From positions 4,503,938 to 4,567,937 of the forward strand of contig NC_060967.1 in NCBI RefSeq assembly GCF_910589235.1: 64,000 nucleotides of DNA. The letters run 5' to 3'. This stretch comes from Vespa crabro. Taxonomy: Eukaryota > Arthropoda > Insecta > Hymenoptera > Vespidae. This document shows positions 24,701 through 37,500 of this stretch, one piece after another (position 1 is the stretch's first letter; each line of letters opens with the position of its first letter). The notes beneath the pieces were generated by a model. The model was not told the origin of the DNA. It saw only the letters and a list, made by a program, of their open reading frames with translations, and ran no database searches. Position numbers and translations under genes: made by a program.

Positions 24701-26043
24701 TTATTCGGGTGCGTCTCAATAAATTGCGGCTTTCTGGTTCTTAAATCTCCCGACTAGTCGAAAGAAATTTAAGCGAGTGCTTCTCGAACCAATGTGGTTG
24801 TCGAACTTAGAAATAATCTGACTATTCGAAGGATATATAAGTGAGTGCATTTCGAATCAATGCGGCTGTCAAAGTAAGGAATATTCCGACTAGTAGAATG
24901 AATGTTATGCGATTGCCTCTCGATTAAATACGGCTGGCGGACTTTGAAAAATTCCAACCAGTCGGGGTAAAGTTATGCGAGAGCCACTCTAACCAAAGTG
25001 AGAGTCGGACTTGGATGTATTCCGAATAGTCGATGTAGATTTATGCGAGTGGCTTGGAAATCAATGCTACTGTCGGACTTAAATATATTGCAATTAGTCA
25101 AGGAAAATTTACGCGAGTGTTTCTCATACCAATATGGCTGAAGGACTTGGAAAAATACCGACTAGTCGAGAGTAGTTTATGCGAGTGACTCTGGAACATA
25201 AGCGGCTGCCGAACTTGGAAATATACCGACAATTCGTGGGAAAGCTATGCGAGTGCTTCTCGAAACATTAAGACTGTCGGACTTGAAAATATTACGACTC
25301 ATAGAGGATAATTTATGCGGGTGCCTCCCGGACGAATACGATTGTGCGACTTGGAATATTCCAACAAGACGAGGTAAATTTGTGCGAGTCCCACTCGAAC
25401 CAATGTTGCTGTCGGACCTATTATTATTCTGACTGGTCCAAAGAATGTTATAAGAGTGCTAGTCGAACCAAAGCAACTATCGAACTTGAAAAATTCGGAC
25501 TAGTACAGGGATAGTTACACGAGTGCATCTCGAATGAATATGATTGTCGGTCCTAGAAACACTCCCAATATTCGTGGCAAATTTAAAGGAGTGCCAATCG
25601 AACAAATGCGGCTATCGGAATTGGAAATATTCCGACTAGTCAAGAGATAGTTATACGAGTGTCTATCGATAGAATGCGACATTCGAACTTGGAAATAATC
25701 CGATTAGTTCAGGGAAAGATATGAGTAAGATACTCGAACCAATTTGACTGTCGAATTTAGACACTTTCTCACAATTCTAGGAAATGTGATGAGAATGCCC
25801 CTCGAACAAATGTGACTTCCGTACTTGGAAATACTCCGAATACTCGAGAGAAATTTATGCGACTGCTTCTCAAACCAAAGCAACAGTCGGACAAAAATAT
25901 ATTCCCAATGGTCGAAGAAAATTTATGCGAGTGGCTTGAGATCCAATGCGAGTGTCGGATTTGAAAATATTCCGACTTGGCGATGGAAAATTATGCGACT
26001 TCCTCTCGATCCAATCGGAGTTTCGGACCAGGAAACAATCTCT
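21779..26043 (+). repeat. 68-bp satellite, array 1 right part
   Basis: It continues the array after the LTR, in the same orientation and in phase once the ATAC duplication is allowed for. There are about 63 units. Landmarks at 23141, 23209 and 23277 are spaced exactly 68 bp. Neighbouring units near 22950-23060 share an unusual CCGAATGACGAGCTTGG variant, a sign of local duplication. It ends where the 9-bp array begins. Confidence 0.93.
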
Positions 26044-26152
26044 CTATTTTACTATTAATATTAACGTTATTAAAATTATTATCATTATTATCGTTATTAT
26101 CGTTATTATCGTTATTATCATTATTATACTTATAATCGTAATTATCGTTATT

Positions 26153-26215
<63 letters not shown>

Positions 26216-26500
26216 GTCATTATCTTTTTAATTCTTATTATTATAATTATTATGTTTATCGTTATTATTGTCATTAATATGGTTATTATCGTTAATATCA
26301 TTATTATCGTAGCAATCGTTGATCTTATAATTATCGTTATTATCATAATAATTATTATAATAGTTATTATCTCTATAACCGTTATAATTGTGATTTTCGT
26401 TGTTATTGATATTATTATTATCGTTATTATGGTTATTATTATTATAATTATTATGACTCTTATTATTATCATTATCGTTATTATTATTGTTATTATCGTT
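26044..26500. repeat. 9-bp simple-repeat array 3
   Basis: A GTTATTATC array with a pure ATT run near 26158-26212. It joins the 68-bp satellite on the left and the 5' end of LINE copy C on the right, the last bases being TTATCGTT. Confidence 0.9.
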
Positions 26501-26721
26501 CCCCACTGTGGGTAGCGGGAAGAAGTATATGCCCACAGAAATCCTTACTCGTCGAAAGAAACGAATAAAACGAACTGTGTGTATGTTGGATGTATGTTCT
26601 TGGACGGTTTTTCCTTTCTTTGTTCTTCTGTCATATCTTTTTCTATCCTTTCTATCCCTCTCAAGCTTCCTTCCCATCCTTTCCTTTCCTTTGGGTTACT
26701 TGCCTCAATTAAATTCTCATA
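26501..26721 (+). promoter_or_regulatory. LINE 5' UTR, copy C
   Basis: About 220 bp lie before the first plausible ORF1 ATG. The very start holds a small dyad, CCCACTGTGGG. A pyrimidine-rich tract runs from about 26609 to 26695. LINE promoters are normally internal to the 5' UTR, so this would be the expected location, but no specific promoter element can be proved. Confidence 0.5.
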
Positions 26722-28214
26722 ATGGATAATACAGCGAAAGGCAAGATAGAGCGTGGAAGGTACACCCACGCCTCGGTGGTGTCAGGTGGTTGTGGGGCAG
26801 GCAACCTGCCGTCGTCAACCAGAAACTGCCTGGAGCTTGGCGTAGGAAATCTGGCTCCAGCTCTGGATAATGCATCAGGAAGAGCACCACAAGTAGGCGA
26901 ACTGGCCTGCGGTTTGTCTAAAGCAGCAGGATGGGTATGATGTGAAGAAAGCCTCTTGGAAGAGTGGCAATGGGCTGCCAGGGCCTTTGGGATTATGCGA
27001 CTCTCCGGCTTGATGTCAAATATCTAGCCTGCGAAGGGGACACAACAAGTTCGAGAGATAGAGAAATTCGCTGTATCGAAACTCCACCTAGCCAATATGA
27101 GTGCAGCTATTACTAGACAGCCGAACATAAACATTGCGACATAGCAAGGAATCCCAGAACTACAGAAGATCATTGACAACCGCGAGATGGTGTATAAATC
27201 TTGAACAAAGATCAATAAGGGAACGTGTACCTTCGTTCGGGTCTCTCAGAGCACATGGGCAAACTCTGTAACAAATTCTTGCGCAGTTAAGGGAGTAGCC
27301 ACAAGACCGCCGCATTTGCCTGAAGAAAGCTTCAAAAGACCAAGGCAAGAGGCGATGACGGCCGAAGGCACCAAGTATACGGAGGTCGTCAAGAAGACGA
27401 GAAAGAGGGAAATAAATGTGAAGAAGGCTACAAGACTCCTAATGCAGGAATAAAGAAGCCGAGCATATCAGAGGACCAGCCGAGAAAGAGAACGAAACCA
27501 GACGCTAACCTCCTGAAACCTGCAAAAGGTAAAACTAAACAGACATAGTCGGAGTTATTCACCAGAGCCTCAAGACTAGCGCTGCAGAGGTAGCCCTTAG
27601 ATCGATCCGGCAGACCAGAACGGGAGAGATTCTCCTCGAACTCAAGAAGACCACTACGGAGATTAGGGACTCACTCAGATAATCCCTGAGGAAAGGAGTA
27701 AGAGACACGAGTAAAATCACGGAACTGGTCGCCAGAGCTACGCTTGAGATACGCGACAGCGATTGCTGCACATCGGTGGTAGAAGTCGAGAAGGCACTAA
27801 TGAGGAACCTTCCAGCCTACGCGGAGAAAATCAAAGATAAAATGACGTACTCCAACTCGATACAGCAACACCTGTCCCACGTCAAAATATAAGAGGAAGC
27901 TGCTGCGTAGCTTGTGAAGGCCGGCCGAGTGCTGGTCGGCATTGTCTGTTGCAAAGTTAGGAGAGGAGCAGAAGTAAGACGTTGCTACCGCTGCATCGAC
28001 TTTGGCAACCATAGTGCCTCTTGCAAAGCCCCGATCGAATTAAGTTTTGATATTTCCACGGTGGCAAGGGCACCAGATCAAAGACTGTAAGGACAAACAG
28101 CCCACTTACTTTTTGTGCTCCATTAGCGTTTCTGATCCCAAGAAACACCTGTCCGGATCAAGGGCGTGCTATACCTGCTAGAAGGCCCTTGCAACTGCAT
28201 ACAAGAAAAATGGA
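26722..28214 (+). pseudogene. ORF1 (Gag-like), copy C
   Basis: The likely start is ATG at 26722 (MDNTAKGKIERGRYTHASVV). TGA closes this frame near 26938. The remainder is recognisable in changing frames: TRPPHLPEESFKRPRQEA near 27300, a basic Lys-rich stretch near 27380-27440, then the conserved Gag core seen better in copies D and E. The first zinc knuckle, at 27983-28024, reads CYRCIDFGNHSASC; its His has moved by one residue, so CX2CX4H is broken. The N-terminal part does not obviously match that of copy D, which may mean two subfamilies or a rearrangement. Confidence 0.7.
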
Positions 28215-28900
28215 TCAGTGTACTGTACGGTAACGTCAATAGGAGCTGAACAGCTCACCAACATCAAACTTTGCTCCGATCTGAGAAAAAAGTTTATATT
28301 GTTCTAATGAACCAACAGTTCCAGAACAAAGCAGGAGTAGGTTGGTACGCCGACGAAATGGGCACGGCGGCTATCTGGATCCCAGATACCTGACAGATAC
28401 ATGTGTCGGATCATGGAGCCGGTCGCGGTTAAGTTTCGGTGAGACAAACCTCGATAACATGTGTCAGCGTTTATCTCACCACGAACGACTGTATAGATGA
28501 CTTGCAGTACAAACTGGTCGACCTGGAAGACGCGCTGCGGTGAATGCAAGGGGATCTCAATGTGACTGGAGACTTCAATGCCAAATTATCGAATGGGGGA
28601 AGGCCAGGCCGGACCCCAAAGGAAGACGAAAGGAGGTGGTGTCGGGACTGGAGCAAGCAGTGCTCAACACAGGCTCGACCTCAACCTTCCGTAGGCCTGG
28701 TTATAGGGAGACGACCCTGGACGTTTCTCTAGGCAACGAACACCTTGAGGCAAGTTTCGCATACTGGCGGGTAATCGAAGATTACACTGAGAGCGATCAT
28801 CAGTACAACCTATTCGACGTACCCGATCGGAGGCCAGTTGTGACAAGTTCAACTCGCCCCCCCCCATATGGAACATCATAAAAATTGATCGATATAGTTT
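28215..28900 (+). pseudogene. ORF2 endonuclease, copy C
   Basis: The APE-type nicking domain is present but frameshifted. The start region, equivalent to MRVLQGNLNRS, reads with ATG changed to ATC, so the ORF2 start is lost. GDFNAK is intact at 28568-28585. SDHQYNLFDV is intact near 28788-28820, so the two best-known late endonuclease motifs survive, though frame changes and stops separate them from the N-terminal part. The middle portion, TGSTSTFRRPGYRETTLDVSLGNEHLE, defines what copy D has lost. Confidence 0.8.
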
Positions 28901-31158
28901 GTCTTCAGTCATATATGAAGGTTGGAGATCCCATCAAATGGAACCCATGAGACTATAGCCAACCCTACATGCCAGGAAGTTGACTGCAGCACCTATGCAG
29001 CACATCCAAAAGGCTTGCATGATAGCAGTGCAGAAGACGAGCACGAAACAGCAGTGGCGACCTGCATACATGTGGACGTACGAGATGGCAGATATTCGCA
29101 ATAAGTGCTTAAGTTCTCCCCGGATAGTAGAATGAACGAAGAAACGCGATTTCGATGCTGCCTCCTTAGCCGCATAGTATCAAGCAGCCAATAATTACTG
29201 AAGAGAACCATCAAAGCCAGACAACGATGATGCTGGAAGGAGCTGGGCCTTGATATCGACCAGAATCCATGGGTATTAGGGTACCAGATCGTCACTCGCA
29301 ATCTGGGGTCGTGCATACTAGATTGGAGAATATCGTTAATACACTATTCTCCTCACAACCGAAGAGAGAGATTTGCCCGTCTGATTCTGGCAGCCCAGAA
29401 GCGCCACAGTTTACGGAGGGAGAGCTAATCACGTCCGGATCTTTCATGCGGAACAAAAGTGTTCCAAGACGGACGGCTTTCCAGCGGAAGGAATGAAAGC
29501 CGTCGCGCAGTATAACCCTGAGCTCTTGCTAAATATGTATAACATGTTCCTCAAGGAGGACATCTTCCCCCTCTTTCGGAAAAAAGGAAGAATTGGGCTC
29601 ATAAGGAATGGCAAGTGTCCAGCAGATGCCATTTTGCCATACAGGCCTATATATATGCTTGATACGGCTGGCAATCTCCTGGCAATCTCCTGCTTCAGTC
29701 ACCTCTGCACGCGGCTGTGAAGGCAGCGTGCGATATTGCTGCTCGGCAGTATGGATTTCGATCCGACCTCTGCACCATCCATGTGGGCCAGGAGGTTGTC
29801 ACGGCGCTAAAGTCTCGAAGCGAGGGTATCATCTATCTCGCCCATGTGTCTGCTGCCTCCTAAGACGTGAGAAAAGCCTTCTACTCCGTCAAGTGGGACT
29901 CGGCAAAGGAAGTGCTCGAACGTAATTTCAGAGTTCCTAGCTATCTACTCCGAATACTCGGGGATTACCTGAACGAGCGCTTCCTATAATACAATACTGG
30001 CGATGGTCCGAGAATCTTAGAGTTGACATCGGGTGCAGCCCAGGGCTCAATACTGGGACCGGATTTCTATAATATTTTCTACGACGGTATGATACGTATG
30101 GCAGTCCCTGTGGGTTCTTTAATTGTGGGGTACGCTGATGACATTGTAGTTGTCATAACTACGAGAGACATGGAGGAGACACGGTTGCTGTTCAACCTAG
30201 TCCTGCGCAGAGTTTTCTTCTGGATGAAAGAACACTGGCTGTCTTTTGCAGACCAGAAGACTGAGATCGTGCTACTTATGTAGAAGCGCAACAACGACTT
30301 GCGCAGTTTCAATGTAGGAGACGCGACTGTCCAGAATATTTCGGCTGTCAAATACTTAGGGGTAATGTACGATAGCAGTCTCAATTTTGGAGAACATATA
30401 ATTAGGGCTGCTGACAAGCCGGCAAAACTTGTAGCCTCGTTTGGCACACGCATGGCTAATGTAATCGGCCCCCGAGGCGACTACTGTTGCGCGTTGCCGA
30501 AGCAATGATGCAATACGGAGCGAAATTCTGGGCCGAGTCGCTGTAACACGAGAAATATCGCAAGCCCATAGTCGTGGTAAAGAGGATTGGGGCGATCTCC
30601 GAATCGCTTGCTCCTACAGCACGTTCTCTGGGACCGCGGGGCTAGTGCTCGCGGGAATAATCCCGATCGATCTACTAGCCCTGGCTAGACAATGTGTCTA
30701 CCAGCAGAAGCCCGTTTTAGGAATGGAGGAAGTATCAAGACTCGCTAAGTCTAGCAGCATTGAGACCTGGCAAAGCAGATGGGAACAGGAGCCTAGATGC
30801 AGATGGACTGCCGACTCATCAGTCGGCTAGACAGCTGGCAAAACCAGGCAGCAGGGTATTCGACTATTATCTCACCCAATTCTTAACAGACATAACCTGT
30901 TCTTCTTCTATCTCGTAAAAATGAGGAAGGTAGCAGACAGCAACTGTCCCTATGGTTACTCGAACGTCGAAGGCGTCCACCACACGTACATCAAATGTGC
31001 CCATTGGAGCGTCGAACGTCCCGCCTTTGAGCAGGACCTCGGAGACTTCTCGTCAGAAAACGATGTCGAGAAAATTCTCCGAGGACAAGAGGTGTGGAAT
31101 AAGGTGGCCTGGAACATCAGGGCCATCTTGCGAAGAAAAAGATTGAGACGAACGGCTA
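28901..31158 (+). pseudogene. ORF2 linker, reverse transcriptase and C-terminal domain, copy C
   Basis: The linker spans about 29080-29430. The RT begins near 29440 and includes PYRPIYMLDTAGN, the motif A core DVRKAFYSVKWD near 29865 with its Asp kept (preceded by TAA), SGAAQGSILGPDFYNIFYDG, and YADD at 30131-30142. TAG closes the good frame near 30281, and further frameshifts appear near 30470. The C-terminal domain includes IPIDLLALARQCVYQQKPVLGME (30650-30720) and the Cys/His motif NCPYGYSNVEGVHHTYIKCAHW near 30940-31010. The original stop lies around 31158. Confidence 0.8.
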
Positions 31159-31450
31159 ATAGACGCGCCCTTAACGTTTCTCCAGGCTCCGGCGCCGTAT
31201 AGCCGAAGGGAGAATGCTGTAAAAGGACCTGATGTTTTAGCGCCATCCAGAAGAAATGCCCCATGTCGATGCCGTTATTGTTTCAATATGCTACTCTGTT
31301 AGATAGAAGTTTAGTCGGTAGTGCCTATTCCAACGTTGATCCCGACAGTCCAGGGACTTATGGGGGACCCGAATAGTGAAGGGTTCCTCTGGCTGGCAGG
31401 GTCCCTGCGTTAATGTGTAAAGATAGGCATTCTCAGACCATCAAGAAAAA
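31159..31450 (+). other. LINE 3' UTR and tail, copy C
   Basis: It shares TTAGTCGGTAGTGCCTATTC and AGGGTTCCTCTGG with the other copies and ends CAGACCATCAAGAAAAA before the array resumes with TCGTT. Confidence 0.75.
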
Positions 31451-32674
31451 TCGTTCTTAACGTTATTATCGTTATTATCTTCATTATGGTTTTTATCATT
31501 ATAATCGATATACATGTTATTATCGTTATTTTCTCTTTTATTGTGGATATTTTCGTTACTATTATTATTATCGTCAAGATCATCTTTATGAACATTATTA
31601 TCGTTATTATGCTTATTACCGTTGCTATCGTTATTAACATTATTATTGCTATTATTGTCGCCATTTACAATATTATCGTTATTATCATAATTTCAATATT
31701 CTAGTTATTATGATTATTATCGTAAATATATTAATAATTATTATTGTTATTATTATTATTATCACCATTTTTATTATTATCCTTATTATTATTGTTATTA
31801 ACAATATTTCTTTACGTAATTAACGTTATTATCATTATCGTTACTGTTACCGTTATTATCGTTATAGTCATAATTTTCTTTATTATCGTTATTACTATTA
31901 TTATTATTATTATAATAATTATTATCATCGTTTTTATTATAATTATTACCGATTTTAACGTTATTATTTGTTTCGTTATTATTATCTTCATTACCGTTAT
32001 TACTGATAATATCGTTATTATCACTATTATTGTTTTTATTATTATTATCGTGATTATTGTTAATATTGCAATTATGATTACTATTATTTTTACAATTATT
32101 ATTATTATTATAATTATAATTATAATTGTTATGATAGTTATTAGTTTTATTATTATAATTATTATAATTTTTGTTACTATTTTAATAATTTCCTTATTAT
32201 TATTATTATCATTATCGTTATAATCTTTGTTATGGTTATCATCGTTATTATCTTTATTATCGTTTTAATTTTTTTCTTATATAATATTTATTATAATAAT
32301 TTTTATTACTATTATTATTATTTATGTAACTGTTGTTATTATATTTATTATGATTATTTCATTATTATTATTTTTATTATTACTATTACCATTACTATTT
32401 TTATTGCTATTATTGTTTTGTTACTATTACTATTACAATAATGTTTATCGTTAATAAAGTTATTATTATTATTATCAATAAAATTATTGTTATTATTATT
32501 GTTATTATCGTTATTACAGTTATTATTTTTACTAGCGCTGTTGTCTTTATATACGTTATTATGGTTATTATCGATATTATTTTTAATATTATTATTATCA
32601 ATATTTATGTTATATTTATTTTTATTGTGTAGATTATTATTATTTTTATTATAATCGTTATTATCTTTATTATC

Positions 32675-32725
<51 letters not shown>

Positions 32726-34535
32726 GTTATTATCGTTATAATTGCTATTATTTCTTTTAGTATTATTATTATTATTAGAATTATTATTATTATTTTAAAT
32801 ACTATTGTTATTACCATTGTTTCCTTGTTATCATTATTATCGTTATTATACATACTATCGCTATTATTAATATTTTGATCACTACGACCGCGATTATCGG
32901 TATTATATTTAATATTGTTATTTTTATTATTATTATTATTTTCAATAATAACTTTATTATTGTTATTATAGTTATTATTGTTATTATTATTATTATTATT
33001 ATTGTTATTATACATATTGTTTTTATTATTATTATTATTTTCGTTATTACTTCAACTATTATTATTTTAATTATACTTATTCTTATTTTATTATCATTAT
33101 TGACGTTATTATTGCTATTATCATTATTATCGTTATTAACTTTATTATGGTTATAATACTTATTTTCGTTAATTTCATTATTCTCGACGTTATTATCGTA
33201 TCTATTAAAATTATCTTTATTATTATCGCTATTAACGTTATTAGCGTTATTATTTTATTATAGTTATTAACGTTATTGTCGTTTTGATCATTATTATCGA
33301 TTCTATCGTTATTATTGTCGTTATTATCGGTACTATTATTATAATAGTTATTATTATCGTTTTAACCTTACTATCGTAATTATCGTTATTATAGTTATTA
33401 ATGTTATTATCGTTATTGTCCTTATTATTATCATTATTTTGATTATTTTTTTGTTATTAACGTCATCTTTATTACCATTATTATTGTTATTATGGTCATT
33501 ATTATCGCAATTATCGTTAATATCGTTATAATAATTAACATTGTTATTATCGTCATTATTATTATCATAATTCTTCTTCTTATTATTATTCTTATTACTG
33601 CCGTTATTAGAGTTATTATCGTTATAATCGTTTTTTTTTATTATTATCGTCATTTTCATTGTTATTAACATTGTTATCGTTATTATCGTCATTATCGATT
33701 TATTGTTAATATGTTATTATTGTTCTAATTATCTTAGTTGACGTTAATATCGTTATTATTGTCATAATCATTTTTTCGTTATTATCGTTACTTACGTTAT
33801 TGTCATTATTATAGTTATTATCGCTATTATTGTTTTTATCGTTGTTGACTTTCTTATTGTTATGAATATTATTATTATCGTAATTAACGTTATTGTAGTT
33901 ATAATAGTTATTTTCGTGATAATAGTTATAATCGATTTTATCCTTATTATTGTCGTTACAATCGTTACTATTATTATAATCGTTATTATTATTGTTTCAA
34001 CGTTATTATCGTAATTATCGTCATTATAGTTACTTTCTTTATTGTCGTTTTTATTAATATTATTGTCATTATTAGTTTTGTTATCAACGTAATTATCGTT
34101 ATTATAACAATAATGGTAATTTTTGTCGTTATTATCATTATTATCGTTTATTTCGTTATAATGAGTAATATCGTTATTATCGTTATTATTATTTTTATTA
34201 TTATTATTTTTATTAATGTTATTATTAACGTTATTAACGTTATTTTTGCAATTATCATTATTATCGTTATTAACTTTATTATGTTTATGATACTTATTTT
34301 CCGTAATTTCGTTATTATTGTCGTTATAATATTTACTATTAATATTATCTTTATTATTATCGTTATTATTTATATTATTATTATTACCGTTATTATCCTT
34401 ATAATCGTTATTATCGTTATTATTGTTACTATTGTTATCATATTATCGTTATTATTATTGTTCTTATTATCACTATTATTACTATTGTTATTTTTATTAA
34501 TGTCTTTATTACGATATATTATTATGACAGCATTA
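31451..34535. repeat. 9-bp simple-repeat array 4
   Basis: A degenerate GTTATTATC array of about 3.1 kb, TTATCG sense on the + strand, with pure ATT runs (for example near 32675-32725). It ends at the second 68-bp satellite. There is no gene. Confidence 0.9.
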
Positions 34536-37500
34536 TTTCACACTCAACTCTGAAATCTTTCTCTCGACTGGTTGGAATATTTCTATATCTGACAATCGCA
34601 TGCGCCCGAGGGCACTCTCATAATTTCCTTTTGCTTGTCGGAATATTTCTCCATCCAACAGCCGCATTGATTCTAGAGTCACTCGCGTAACTCACCCTCG
34701 TCAAGTCGGAATATGTCCAAGCACAGCAGCCGCATTGGATCGAATAGCACTCCCATAAATTCCTACCGGTTAGTTTGAATATTTCGAAGCACAAAATTCT
34801 CATTGCTTCACAATTCACTCGCATATCTATACTTCGACTAGTAGAAGTATTTTCAAGACCGACAGTCAATTTTTTCCGAGTGGCACTCGCATATCTTTCA
34901 CATGACTACTCGGAATATTTCCAAGTACGATAGTCTCATCGCTTCCCAATTCATTCGCATACCTATATTTCGACTAGTAGAGATATTTCCAAAGCCGATA
35001 GTTAATTTGTTTCGTGTGGCACTCTCCTAACTTCACCCGATTAGTTGGAATATTTCCAAGTCCGATAGTCGCATTTTTTCGAGTGGAACTCGTCTAACTT
35101 TCTCACTACTAGTCGGAATATTTCCAAGACCGACAGTTACATTGGTTCACATTTCACTTGCATAACTATACTTCGACTAGTTGAAATACTACCAAGACTG
35201 ACAGTATAATTGTTTCGAGTGGCACTAGTATATCTTTCACCAGTCTTGTCGAAATAATTCCAAGACCGACAGCCGCATTAGTTCGAGGAGCACACGCAAA
35301 TATTTCCGTCGACTAATCGGAATGATTCCAAGTCCGAATATCTCATTGGTTCATAAGACACTCATATTACTTTCCCTCGTATAGGCGATATAATTTCAAG
35401 TCCGGCAGTCGCAATGGTTCGTGTGTCACTCGCAAAACTTTCCCTCGACAAGTCGGAGTATTTCAAATTCCAACAGCCACATTGTTTCGAGAGGCACTCT
35501 CGTAACTTTTCCTCGATTCGGAGGAATATTTCCAAGTCCGACAGCCGCTTTTTTCGCGAGTCACTAACATAATTTTCCCGAACCTTTTGGAATGTTTCCA
35601 AATCCGGTCGCCGCATTGGTTTTGGAGGCATTCGCATAAATTCTCCTTGAATATTCGGTATATTTTCAAGCACGACGGTCGCATTGAATCAAAATTCAAT
35701 CGCATAGCTCTCTCTTTATTAGTCATTTCAAAGTCCGATAGCAGCATTGTTTCGAGTGACACTCGCATAACTTTCATTCTAATAAGCGGGATATTTTCAA
35801 GTCCAGCAATCGCATAGTTACTAGTGTAACTAACATAAATTTCCTTCGACTATTCCGAATATTTCCAAATCAGACAGACGAGAGACACACGCATATCTTT
35901 TACCCGACTAGGTAATGTTTCTAACACATCCGCTTTGGGTAGATAGTCACTCGCATAACTTCCCTCGAATAATCGGATTGTTTCTATGTCCGACAGTCGC
36001 ATTGATTTGAGTGGCACCTGTATAATTTTTTCTCGTCTCTATAAAATATTTCCAAGACCCATAGACGAATTACTTGTTACTCTCATGACCTTCCCTCGAC
36101 TAGGTGGAATATTTCTAGATCCGACCGAAGCAATGGTTCGAGAGGCACTAGTATAACATTCTCACGAATAGTCGGAATATTTCTAGATCTGACATTCAAA
36201 TTGTTGCCAGCGGCACACGCACAACTTTCCCTCGACTAGTCTGAATATTTCCATGTCTCATATTCACATTGGCTCACAAGTCATTCGGTTATCTTTCCCT
36301 CAACTAGATGAATTATATTTAGGTGAAACGTTTGAATTGGATAGAGAGGAACCAGCTGAACATTCCCGCACTTATTCTCGATTTTTCCAAGAACAACAGT
36401 CGCATTGGTTCACTTGCCACTCACATAGCTTTCCCTCGGCTAGGGGGAAAATTAATATGTACGACAATGATATCGGTTCGAGGGGCATTCACATATCATT
36501 CTCTCGACTATACGAATATTTGAAAAGTCCAACAGTCGCATTGGTTTACAAGTCATTCGCGTAACATTCCCTCGACTAGTTGGAATGCTTCCAAGACCGA
36601 TAGTCGCATTGTTTCACATATTACTCACATATCTTTCCCTCGGCTGGTCAGAATATTACCAGGTACGCCAGTCGCATTGTTTAGAGAGGAACTTCCATAA
36701 CTTTCTCACAACTAGTCGGAATATATCCAAATTCGACAGTCGCATTGGTTAGTGAGGCACTCGCAAAAATTTCATTCGACTTGTCGTAAGGTTATGTGTC
36801 CGACAGTATTATTGGTTCGAGAGGCATTCCTGTAGCAATCCTTCGACTAGTCGAAAGATTTCAAACTCCGTCATTTATATTGATTCGAGAGGAAAGCTCA
36901 TAATTATGCCTCGACATGGGGTAATTTATCTAGGTTCGACAGACGCATTGTATTGGGAAACACTTTTATATTTTTCCTATGACTTGTAGGAACAATAACG
37001 AATCAGACAGTATCACTGATGCGTGACATAATCTCATAGCTTTCCCTCGACTAGTCGGAGTATTTCTAGGTCCTACAGTCGCATTGGTTCGAACAGCACA
37101 CGCATATCTTTCCCTCGACTAGTCGGAATGATTCCAAGTCTGAGAGTCGCATTGGTTGTAGTGGCACTTGCGCAACTTTCCATCCAATAGTCGAAATGTT
37201 CCGAGTATGACAGTCACATGGGTTCGAGATGCACACGCATAAATTTCCCTCGACCAGTCGGAATATTTCCAATTCCGACAGTCGCATTGGTGCGAGACGA
37301 AGATTCATAACATTCCCTCGGCTAGTTGGAATATATCTAAATACGATAGAGGCAGTGTTGTTTGAGGCACTCGAATAACTACCCTTGATTAGTTCGAATG
37401 TTTTGAAGTCCGACAGTCGCATTGAAGTAAGGCATTCGCACACCTTTGCCTTGATTAGATGGATTTTTTCCCAGCACGAAATACGCACTGTTTCGAGAGG

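Larger units (their letters stand above)
26501..31450 (+). mobile_element. R1-clade LINE copy C, nearly full length (about 4.95 kb)
   Basis: This copy has both termini. The 5' end is CCCCACTGTGGGTAGCGGGA, which resembles the 5' end of copy E (CCCCCTGTGGGTAGAGGGA). The 3' end is CAGACCATCAAGAAAAA. In between lie a 5' UTR, ORF1, ORF2 (endonuclease, linker, RT, C-terminal domain) and a 3' UTR. Both sides are 9-bp array, so it is a simple insertion into that array. Numerous stops and frameshifts show that it is dead. It keeps YADD and the motif A Asp, making it the most informative copy for the family's original active site. Confidence 0.88.
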
